DNA of 64,000 nt from Mycocentrospora acerina. Its lineage: Eukaryota; Ascomycota; Dothideomycetes; Pleosporales. Position 1 is the first letter of the stretch. Each line of letters begins with the position of its first letter. The stretch covers positions 681,821 through 745,820 of the forward strand of contig JAKUHH010000108.1 in NCBI GenBank assembly GCA_022701365.1, given 5' to 3'. Below, piece by piece: positions 36,780 to 46,336 of this stretch. A program made the translations under genes and the position numbers. Under the pieces are notes generated by a model. That model was not told the origin of the DNA and ran no database searches. It saw only the letters and a program-made list of their open reading frames with translations.

Positions 36780-38964
36780 ATGTCTGCCTCAGGGCCAACC
36801 CTCTATCCTGCAGACTTCCCGTCACGGGCCGTCTTCCGCTTCCCCCCCGACGCTGCGCCTGCGCCCATTCCCCCTCCGTGGACGGGCGAGGCGACGTTCG
36901 CGAACCCGTTCCCCATTCCCATCGACATCTACCAGGGCGCGTTGTCGTACAAGGTGCCCCTGTACATCGCGGCGGTGTATGCCGTCGTGGTGACCTACTT
37001 CAACTGGTACAACCGCCAGCACGGAAACAAGGCGTGGAGAATCGCAAAGACGCGTCCCTTCTTCGCCTTTGTCATATTCCACAATGTTTTCCTGGCCGTC
37101 TACTCCGCCGTGACCTGTGTCGCCATGTTCAAGGGCCTCAAGCGCTCCTTCCCCCACTACAGCGAGCCAAACGCGCTCGTCGGCACCGTCGACGCGCTCT
37201 GCAAGATCCACGGTCCTCGCGGACTCGGCGACGCCGTCACCTACCGTCCTGACGCGCACGAATGGGGAAGCAGGAACGCCAACATCACCTTGGGTGCAGA
37301 GGGCCTGCCTGACTACACAGACGTCGGCAGGGTGTGGAATGAGGGCCTGGCCTTTTGGGGCTGGTGGTTCTACCTCTCCAAGTTCTACGAGGTCCTCGAC
37401 ACCGCCATCATTCTCGCCAAGGGTAAGCGCAGCACCACTCTGCAAAAATACCACCACGCAGGCGCCATGTTGTCCATGTGGGCTGGAATGCGCTTCATGT
37501 CTCCACCAATCTGGATGTTCGTATTGGTCAACTCTGGCATTCACGCAATGATGGTAGGTACACCCAAATGCTCTTCTACATACATCTACTAACATTGTTT
37601 AGTACACATACTACACCCTATCTGCTCTTGGTTACCGCGTCCCCAACGCTGTCAAGCGTACCCTCACTACCATGCAGATTATGCAGTTCCTCCTTGGATC
37701 GACCACGGCTGCCATTCACCTTTTTGTCTCGTACACGGTCCCGGTCGCAATTGCGTACCAGGTTGCTGAGAAGATTGCGCCAGTTACTTCTGTTGTCACT
37801 TCGACTGTTGCCTCAGTCACTACAGTGACTCCCGAGGTCCTCGCTACTGCTACTGTTCCTGCTTTACATTTCCTTAGGAAGCTGATCTATCGCGCCGCCG
37901 GCGACGAGGGCCTTGCTGAGAACATACCCGCCCCAGGTGTCCCTACACCTGTTCAGCGTGGCCATCTGGCACCGCCCCACCCTGAGCACCCAATCGAGCA
38001 CTTCTTTCACCGAGAACACAGGAATAAGACTGTCTACCGTACCGAATACCAGCATGTTCCTTGCATCGACACCTCCGGTCAGGCTTTTGCTATCTACCTC
38101 AACTTGATCTATCTTGCTCCTCTTACCATCCTCTTCATGCGATTCTTCTTCAAATCGTACTTGCGCCGTACTTCGCCCAAAACCAAGTCCTCCAAGCACC
38201 CGATTGTCAAGGCCTCGCGCGACGCCGCTCGGGGTGTTGGGCGTGAACTCGAATCACTGGATGAGTCTCCAGACGGCGTTGCTACCGGTATCGACAAGTC
38301 GAAGGACGGTGTCCGTGGTCGCAAGCCAACTTCAAACGGTAATGCAAAGGAACCTAGATCATCTCTTAGCCCCGGCAACCAAGATTTTGTCCAGAATGTT
38401 AGCAGGAAGGTCAGCCAGCGGCTGCAGGAGATTGACGAAAGTGCACAAGCCACAGGCAAGAAGGCTAAGGAAGTAGCTCAAAATGTCGCTCAGAACGTTG
38501 TTGATAAAGCACAAGAGACGAAAGCGAAGGTTGAAGAGCAGTGGAACGAGGGAAGTAAGGCCCTGGAACAGACCAAAGAGAATGTCGAGCAAGGACTGGA
38601 AAATGGGCAGAAAAAGGCAGGAGAAATCAAGGATGAGGTCGCCGAACAGACGCAAGATTTGAAGGAAGAAGCCAAGAAACAATCAGACATTGCTGCTAAC
38701 AAAGCTGGTGAAATCAAGGACGAGGTCAAAGACCAAGCGCACAACGCTCAAGAGGAGGCAGGAAAGCAGACGCAGAACTCTCAACCCGAAGGAACCCCGC
38801 TTTCTAAGAAGGCAAAGAAGAAGGCTCAAGAGTCCCGAATTCCTAGCCCCAAGAAGAAGGCCCTTGACCAGTCCAGCTCATCTATGGTCATTGTCGAGAA
38901 GGAGCCAGAGCCAAAAGATTTGAACAATACGCTTGCCAAGGGTGAAGGGAAGGGTACGTTCTAG
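36780..38964 (+). CDS. ELO-family fatty acid elongase with QxxHH box and LEA-like tail
   Basis: Predicted ER-membrane 3-ketoacyl-CoA synthase (condensing enzyme of fatty acid elongation). Exons 36780-37553 and 37603-38964 (49-nt intron, GTAGGT, CTAAC, TTTAG) give 711 residues, over twice the usual 270-350. ELO signatures: KFYEVLDTAIILAKGK, LQKYHHAGAM (histidine box with Gln replacing the first His), and NSGIHAMM/YTYY split exactly by the intron. A further hydrophobic helix at about 418-440 (FAIYLNLIYLAPLTILFMRF) is followed by a highly charged tail. Residues about 530-655 repeat Lys/Glu/Ala/Gln-rich units (KAGEIKDEV occurs twice), resembling group-3 LEA helices. The start ATG follows a GCCGCCGCC context. 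Substrate chain length is not predictable. Confidence 0.88.
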
Positions 38965-39397
38965 ATGGTAGGTATTCGAATGGCGTTGGGTTTCTTATAG
39001 AAGGATTGCGTCTCTTTTGAGGTTCATACATGGTTCGTTAACGTTGCCTGGAGACCGACTGATATTGCTCGCGCAAGTGTCATGTACATGTTCGAAGCAC
39101 CAGGACAGAGGACGAATGGGGCATAAAAGGGCGAGACGGAGGAAGAGAAGGGATGGGATGAGTAGGTGGGGAGGAGGGACGATTCTTAGCGTTGAACAGC
39201 AAGTAGGGGATTGGGTGACGGTCGAGCGGAAATCCACCGCCTAAGATTCGTTGCGCTCGAGATGATAAAGAGTTGTTCTCAAATGTATTATTCTCAGATA
39301 TCTCTTGTATAATACATAGGTTTCCTTTGTAGCAAGGCGAATGTCAATTGTTACACTCATTTTCACATCTATACTCTCTCCTTTCCACGTGTTTTCC
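38965..39397. other. Short convergent intergenic region
   Basis: About 430 bases between the 3' ends of the elongase and apc10 genes, probably both 3' UTRs. Nothing else seen. Confidence 0.6.
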
Positions 39398-40805
39398 TCA
39401 CCGTATGCTCGGCTCAACGTCCCACGCGCTCCTACTCCCACTCCCCAAATCCAGCCTCTCAGTCCTCCGTCCAGTCCTCTTCCCTACCTTCTCCCTCCCT
39501 TCTGCGCTCCCAGCTAAGAGGTTCATCTCGCTTTCCTGGACCAATCTTACAGTCGCCGCCCCCCGAGTCTCTGTCTCGTCGTTTCGCGCAAAAATCTGCA
39601 GCCCGCGAAGATGCGTATCTTTTCCGTTTTGGTGGTTTTCCAAAATCTTGACCTGTACCAGATGGGCGCGGAGAACAGGCATCTTGGGGGCTTTGCGGCG
39701 GCGGGTTGGTCGAGGGCGGATAGAGTTTGGTGCAAGAGGTGTAAAGGGCGTGTGGTTGTTCGGTGTTTGTATCTGACTGGAAGCAGTGGGCAGCGGTGTT
39801 GAGTGGTCGACTTGCATGACTTCAGGCGCAGAGCTGCGTATGTGGCGGGGAGGCATATTCTCAAACTCGAGATCTGGGTCATCCTCTGGGTCATGAGCGA
39901 GCGCGTGCGAAGGATGGTAGTTGAAAACTCCTCCTCCTCCTCCTCCTCCTCCGTCCTGGTCTTCGTCTTCACCGTCGTCTGCGCCAGAAGAGTCGCTGTC
40001 TGGATCCCCCACGCCGCTGAAGTCAGCCCATATCCATCCCCTAGGGCTCTCGAGTTTCATCTCGCCCCATTCCTGCAAGTCGTTCATCCCACTGCCCGCG
40101 AGAAAGATGATGCGTGTTGGTGTGTAGCTTTCATCTTGCTCAAAATCCAGGTACAGGCGCAAACCTACGATGCGGACAAGTTTGAAGAAGTGTATGTTTA
40201 GGTAATGTGGTTGCGGACCATCCGACTGCCAGAAGAGAGCTGTTGACGAGTGTCGGAGTTGCGGGACTGAACAGCCGGGTTTCGAGCTGGATACGGTCCA
40301 AGAGGCGAGGGTGCTGATTTCACGGAGATGTGAAGGTGGGGGGTCGAGATTTGGAATGGGGGTCAAAGGATGGTTTGGCGATGCTAGGTGGAACGTCAGC
40401 CGGTGCTCTGAAAAGGTAAAGGTTGCTTTCCGGATTGGAGTTGCTGTGCGTTAGTGTACAGGGGTAAATGTTTGGCTTGAGAATGTATGTGGTGATGGCT
40501 GGGTTCCTGAAACCGTATGAAGAAATTTCATGGGAAAAAGCAAAAAGAGTAAATGATTGAGATGGCGTGAGAGAGGGCAAATGCGACACGCAAGAGAGAG
40601 GGAACAGACCTAATCCTTCATCATCCTCAAGATCTTCTTCTTCTTCGCCTTCTAATGCAATCGTTTCCTCCCGCGCAGCCTCACCATTCCCCTCAGCCCC
40701 CATTTCATCATCATCTGAAGCCTCATTACCGCTGTCTGAGAATTCATGCTGCGAAGGCGGTGGTAAGTGATGCTGTTGTGCTCTTCTCCTCAGCGATGGT
40801 GGCAT
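39398..40805 (-). CDS. apc10: Anaphase-promoting complex subunit Apc10/Doc1 with internal acidic insert
   Basis: Predicted substrate co-receptor of the APC/C ubiquitin ligase, acting in the nucleus at mitosis. Exons 40805-40610 and 40383-39398 give 393 residues; the 226-nt intron (weak GTCTGT donor, GCTGAC, CCTAG) is my best join and might be two introns. The N-terminus is acidic (residues 1-65). The DOC domain starts with REISTLASWTVSSSKPGC and runs through STALFWQSDGPQPHYLNIHF, LRLYLDFEQDESYTPTRI and GWIWADF. It resumes with LRAHLVQVKILENHQNGKDT and HLRGLQIFAR. About 108 acidic, Gly- and Pro-rich residues are inserted between these halves. The last two residues are Ile-Arg, the IR tail that docks Apc10 on the Cdc27 TPR subunit. 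Typical Apc10 proteins are 185-300 residues. Confidence 0.88.
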
Positions 40806-42066
40806 GTCTGCATAGATTTACGCAACAAGGTAACAATGATGTCACACGTCTGAAAGACTGGTATGCGGAAGAGCGCAGTAATCGCCGCTGGAAGTGCAGG
40901 GCCTGCGGATGTTGGATGCAGCTGCGGCAAGAATCCTCGGGTCCAGGGTTGTATTCAGGCGGAAGTCGCGTCGACACACCCGTTTGAATGAACGACCAGA
41001 TCCAAGCGGGGCACTCAAATCGGTAGATTGAGCGATCGGAGATCTTGCCAATTGGGATTATCTCTGCAGTGAATTGGCCTTGTGAAGCCGTTTGACGTGG
41101 CGTTGATACACAATAGTTGCACAGGATGATCGTGCCAGCAAAAAGCCCAAGGCGGACCCAACGCGAACGATTGAATATGAGTTCAGCACCAGTGCTACAG
41201 CGGCCCAAGTGTCTACACGCTTAATGGTCCAACGTTTGCTACTTCTCTGTTGCTTGTGGATGGTTAGTTATAGACATGTTGTCTGCCACTCGTGCAAGCT
41301 TGATTGGAGGATCTCGGAAAGAAAAGGACCCACCTTACGAGGATCGGTGGGCAACCATGTACGACTCGAGATCCCTTTCATCTTCACGCGTTCCACTCGA
41401 CCCCAACGCCGCAGTTATTGCATCTCTTGTCGCCACTGCGCGCTACTGCGCCAATTGCATGAACTGCCGCCCACTCATGTCGAAACGAGATCGGGGGTGA
41501 TGCGCCATCGGCTTCAACTGCTATACGCCCTACAGCTGTCATGAGCCTTAACAGGCATCCAGGGCTTATCTTGGCTGGCGCATTTCATCCTCTCAGGAAC
41601 GAAAGATGACGAGTATCCGTATTCATGTCAGCACTGTCGGAAAGTGGAGTGTGACACCAGATCTTGCCGTGAAAAGCAACTCTTGAAGGATTTGGACATC
41701 GCCGTTCTCGGCTTGCCTTGCTTCTCATGACAGCTGAAGCAAGGGGACGATCCACGATTTGGGCTGCTCCGAATTGACAAGTTTTCTTTTCGTCCAAAAT
41801 TGAGTTTAATGTGATGTTCTCATTTGCCATACCCCAGTGAACCACCGCTTTTAACATGTCGTACCTGGAGCAGTCGTGTAACGGAAAGTTATGCTCTTTA
41901 CCCGCTCATAGCACGTGGTCTTACCAAGCTACTTCAACGCTGCACCCCTTTTCAGTATATCATCTTAACTATCGCGTTCAACGGTCGGGTGTCTTCCGTT
42001 CAGCTTAGTTTATACATTGTTATGAGGCACGTGCCTATTGTCTTCCGATTAAACACTTGATTTAAA
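40806..42066. other. Divergent intergenic region
   Basis: About 1.3 kb between apc10 and the rhodopsin-like gene. No supported gene. Short open frames around 41209-41544 (+) and 41208-40744 (-) lack motifs. Confidence 0.5.
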
Positions 42067-43434
42067 ATGGCGCACAGCTCACAGAGCCTGAACCAGTCGA
42101 ATCAGCAACTCAAGAAGATAAATATTGCGTTTCTCGCTCTGGCATGGTTCTTTGTGTTGCTTCGAGTATGGACGCGTACTCGTATCATCTCCAATTTTGG
42201 CTGGGACGATTCGACTATGGTTCTCGCTGTGGTACTTGAGATATGCACCAGTTCGAAGGCCTTCACGTTCAGAACTGACATTACAGTAGATGATTTTCTC
42301 ACTATTCTGCGGATCACAATTTTATATAGAGGCAAACGGTGGTGGGACACACATCACCAGTGTATCGCATCTTCAGATGCTCGTCAAAGTGAGTCACATT
42401 CCCACCATAAGTGTCTCACCCTAACGTGCATAGTGGGTTGTTGTGAGTGAAGCGTCGTATTGCGCGACAATGATGATTCTCAAAATCTCTCTTGGGATAT
42501 TCTTCACGCGAATCGTGGCCAAACGTTGGCAGCTCGTTACAATCTATGTCACCGTTGGTGTCAACATCATCTCATCAACTTCTGCCTTTTTTTACGTTAT
42601 ATTTAGATGTGGATCAAACATAAATGTATACATGATTCAGCAGCTATCAGGTCGTTGCACACCGGAGAAACTAGACAGCTTCATATCCTATCAACAAGGT
42701 AAGTAAATCTAAAACGAAGATCAATAGGGGCCCGAAGGCTTATTATTTATCCCACAGCAAGTTTCACTACCCTGACAGACCTTGTGTTTATCTTGCTACC
42801 CATCTCACTACTTTGGAGTGCGAATATGCATCGAAGATCGAAGATTTCCGCAGGATTCATTCTCTCCCTCGGTGCTACGTTCGTAGACCCCATCCCCCAT
42901 CTCCCATCCCCCATATCCTAGAAGACTTTGCTGATTTCAGGCAGGGGTTGCATATGCTCTATGATCCGATTTAAATATGTGGATGGGCTTACTCATTATG
43001 ACGACTTCTTCTGGTATGCCAACCAAATCTCCATATGGTCGACAATCGAAGCTGGCTTCAGCATCATAGCAGGATGCCTAGCAACACTTCGGCCTTTTCT
43101 AAGGTTAATCGTTTCCGAAGCACGTTCGTCAGGCTCGCCACTCTACGGGTGTGTTAAAAAGATAACAAGTTCCTTCGGCTCGAGCTCCAAGTCGACTTCA
43201 GGACAAAGTGAGCTTCCACGATTCAACGCTTCAGCTTCGAACGAGACAGATAAGAGCAAAGACAGGGAAGCGACGGAACTGAGTTATATTGAATTTCCTA
43301 TGCCCCCAAGCGATATGGTTACAATGAGTTCAGACGTAGTGACGAAGAGAGAAAGTACAGATTGCATTCTGCCGCGCGATGAAAACTCCGCCATTCGGTA
43401 TCCCCAAAGAGCTAGCTTAAAGTCCTCCAAGTAG
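42067..43434 (+). CDS. Fungal rhodopsin-domain (SAT20-type) integral membrane protein
   Basis: Predicted seven-helix plasma-membrane protein of the large Pezizomycotina rhodopsin-like family, whose ligands are mostly unknown. Five exons: 42067-42231, 42290-42388, 42434-42698, 42758-42878 and 42945-43434, giving 379 residues. Family landmarks: LALAWFFVLLRVWTRTRII followed by GWDDSTM, ANGGGTH, VVVSEASYCATMMILKISL, GIFFTRIV, TDLVFILLPISLLW, RFKYVDGL and YANQISIWSTIEAGFSIIAG with LATLRPFLR. Introns 1 and 4 need the downstream AG of a close pair (CAGTAG, CAGGCAG) to keep frame. The cytosolic tail is Ser-rich. No retinal-binding lysine can be claimed. Confidence 0.85.
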
Positions 43435-43491
43435 AGATACATACAAAAAGAATGTAAAAAAAATTGCTTCTCAATATTTCGAATAAAGCTC

Positions 43492-44146
43492 TCAGTATGC
43501 ATTGTAACTCATCTTTCGCACCACTGATTCCGTCGCCATAGATTTTCGCCTCAACGATTCTGCCACGACAGACTTTCGCCTTATGCTTTCCAGCATGCGC
43601 ATTTTTTCTGTGACCTTTTCAGTCATGAGTGCGATTTGCTGTAGATCGGCTTGGAGGTCCTTCATTGTAAAGTCACCTGATACAAACAACCGTTAGCCGC
43701 TAGTAACTTATATGTATAGGATCACTCTTACCTTGGACTACTGAATCGTGTCGGCGCATCACAGGTCCTCCCTCCATAGGAGCGCTCTCAGTTTCAGGTA
43801 AAAACTGGTTTGTAACCCGTCGAACTCCTTCTAGTGCAGATTGTAGCTGTTGAGCCGCCGACATGACATCCTCATCGGCACCCTGTCGCACATATCCCCA
43901 GCCAGAGCAAGCAGTGCACTCCCTTTGTCGTGGGCAGTTTGTCGACTCGTGGCCTGGTGCCATGCAAGCTGTGCATCGGGTTTCGCAGTTGGCACTCCAG
44001 TGCCCTACTTGTGAGCATGACGTGCAGATGATGCTAGTGGGCGATGGGGGTATTCCATCAGCGGGCTTCTTGAAGACTTCCCGGAAAGATGTGTAAATCG
44101 AGGACTTTTGACGAACGTGTCTTGGTGGAGATGATGGTGAAGTCAT
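43492..44146 (-). CDS. CCHC zinc-knuckle protein with basic SxxRRKS repeats
   Basis: Exons 44146-43732 and 43676-43492 (55-nt intron, GTAAGA, GCTAAC, ATCAG) give 199 residues. Two perfect CCHC knuckles lie at about 40-75: CTSCSQVGHWSANC and CTACMAPGHESTNC. A third Cys cluster, CTACSGWGYV, follows and lacks the His. Zinc knuckles usually bind single-stranded nucleic acid. The C-terminus is a predicted coiled coil (KDLQADLQQIALMTEKVTEK) ending in three 10-residue repeats, ESIRRKSVVA, ESLRRKSMAT and ESVVRKMSYN; the first two contain R-R-x-S, the protein kinase A consensus. I do not recognise the orthologous family. The 3' end lies only 57 bases from that of the convergent rhodopsin-like gene. 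Confidence 0.75.
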
Positions 44147-46336
44147 TGTGAAGAGATGAATCTGTAGGACTTGATGAATGAAAAATGGTGCCTGGATTGT
44201 TGATTTTAATACTGAACTGACAACAAAGGAAGTGGGGACATTTCTGGTAGACTAGTAATTGCTTTGTTGGATTACCAAACTAGTTAGGCAGCCTTCTTTA
44301 TGAGTTTTAAAGGGTCCCGTTTCCCAATGATATGGTCGCCACCAGCGTTGATTTATTGAATTCTAACAAGAGCTATCCTTGAGCCGCTAACATTCTCAGC
44401 GCTTCTACTCTAGCCATGGCTGTTTCCTGGAGGTCTCCTTGGAAACTCAGCTGGTAGTTCAGCTGGTAGTTCACTGACACCTATTCCCGACATGCGAGGA
44501 GCAAATACCTCGTGCTTTGCGCCGTTGCCAGGTACTTCGTACTTCGTTGCTTCTTGCGTTTAGTTATTGTCCACATGCGGTTGACCCTTTTCTCGCGCGT
44601 GCCACCTTTGTTTTCGCCATTTGAGCAATCCAGGCGAGGCTAGCGCGATGATCACTGGGCCCCCAACGGAGATGCCGATCGCTGCTTGTGCGGCTGTGGG
44701 CAGTTCAGTGATGGTTGCCAATGAACCGAAGTTCAAACTAGTACCGCCCGCTCGCGGCTCTGGGATGAGCGTGCCGGTGGGTGTTAAGGTTGCGGAATAC
44801 GAAGGCGCATAACCACGCACAGTGACAGACGTCATCCTGTTCAGAGTCACCATTGTGCCAGGCAACTGAAATCGCTTTCTTACCTGAGCGTGAACAGGCT
44901 TTACCTGCAATAGCGTTCGAGTACTTGTCTTCACAACACTTGAACATGGTGGAGAATCGATTTTCTACGACGGCCACGCTGCTTTACTGATGTTTCACTC
45001 TCGACTGTCCACAAATTTGCTTTCTTCGCGAGTGGGTAGGTCCTATTGGCGGCACTGATCATAGAAAACTCTCCGTGTATAGCCCTGTTGCGGCAAAAAT
45101 AGGCTTATTTGTCCGCTTTGTTACTCCACATCATGAATGATGGGCTTGACCCTGCATTTCTTTCTCGAGCCAGTTGTGTGTGTATGTCCCTGAACAGAAC
45201 ATATGCGGCTATTTTCAGGGGAAACACCCACCAGAGCTGCGTGTTGAGGACTAGTTTGGTATTGTTGAAAGAATCGCCGTGTAGAGGGAGCCACCTGTTG
45301 GTTGGCGAAGATGTAGTACCACGGATCTGGGGGAAGTCAGACTGTGCCATTCTTGGATATGGTGTCTCATGCAGGATGGGTTTGGGTAAGGCGACGAAGA
45401 GGAGGCTGAGGCTAAGGCTGAGACTGAGGCACTGTCAGACTATCGAGCTCAATGAGGCTCTTAGTGATACTGGGGGTGATTCCATGTCCGACAACATGGC
45501 CAGATCTATGCCATGGTCGTTTGATTTTGTCATGGAGAACATTCTTTGTGTCTGCTGTGGTGATCTGATGTTATTTTACTTGCGCAAGTCTGATCGTGTG
45601 TCCAGTAATCCACTGGCTATCTCGTAATTATGCTTGCATACGAGTATACCTCGTGGCCCTCCCTGCTTCTACTCATACTATTTTTTATGAAGGGGAGTGT
45701 ACCTCGGACCTATATTAGCATCTCATCCAACATCATGCTGCGCTATAGACAGATTGCCGCGTCTTCTCGTGCTTGAAAGCTTGTGTGGCCAATGCCCTCC
45801 GTCTGAATCAGGATTGAACTAATTCAGTCTCACCTACGTGATCCCTCAAAACAAGGCATTGCCTGCACGCCACATTCGCGATTTTGAAGATGTTCAGCAC
45901 AGCTAGAAGTGCGTCGTCGCAAGCCGTGCCATGGAGGTCTTGCCCTTTTTCAGCAGGGCGCATACATGCTCGTGGGTCTGGCAGTGTCATGGCGGCGGCA
46001 GTCGCGCGCATTGAGCCGGCCAGAGGGCCATGAACTGCACAAGCAGAAGTGAGCGAGGTGAGACAGGAAGCATGGACGAGCGTGAAGGCTGAGTGACTAA
46101 GCGGCAAACGCGTCATGCAGGGATGGATGCCCGCGAATGGGACTCAGCTATCGCACCGCAGTCGTCCCACGCCGTTGCCGTTGCCGTTGCCCTTGTTGCG
46201 CGCCTCTACTTTGGATTGTGTCTGCCGATGGAGAAGCAGCTGCTGCCGCTACAACACGCTGGAGTCGCTGCGGGCTAATGCCAGCCAGCAGCCCTTTAGG
46301 TAACGCGCATTCCCCGTCTCCGCTGTCCCGCATCCC
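44147..46336. other. Intergenic with one weak gene candidate
   Basis: About 2.2 kb. Aside from the possible small membrane protein at 44560-44853 I see no supported gene. AGGCTGAGG/CTAAGG iterations occur around 45402-45430, and GTTGCCGTTGCC repeats at 46170-46195. The 5' leader of pan3 is CT-rich just before 46337. Confidence 0.5.
44560..44853 (-). CDS. Possible small single-pass membrane protein or 3' exon of one
   Basis: The open frame from ATG at 44853 gives about 97 residues: a Thr/Pro/Ser-rich start (SATLTPTGTLIPEP), one hydrophobic helix (AAIGISVGGPVIIALASP), then a basic stop-transfer (KWRKQRWHAREK). This is the arrangement of many Mid2-like fungal cell-surface proteins, whose upstream exons carry a signal peptide and Cys residues. 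Several AG acceptors lie directly upstream, so it may be the last exon of a larger or decayed gene. No signal peptide is present. Confidence 0.3.
   Translation of the reverse strand: MVTLNRMTSVTVRGYAPSYSATLTPTGTLIPEPRAGGTSLNFGSLATITELPTAAQAAIGISVGGPVIIALASPGLLKWRKQRWHAREKGQPHVDNN

Noticed and set aside
40400..40540. Possible middle exon of apc10
   Set aside because: The stretch is open in one frame but does not join both neighbours in frame with better signals than the single-intron model; left as a possibility in the entry.
45109..45627. Plus-strand frame of 172 codons
   Set aside because: Contains a simple-sequence Arg/Leu run from a repeat and no domain.
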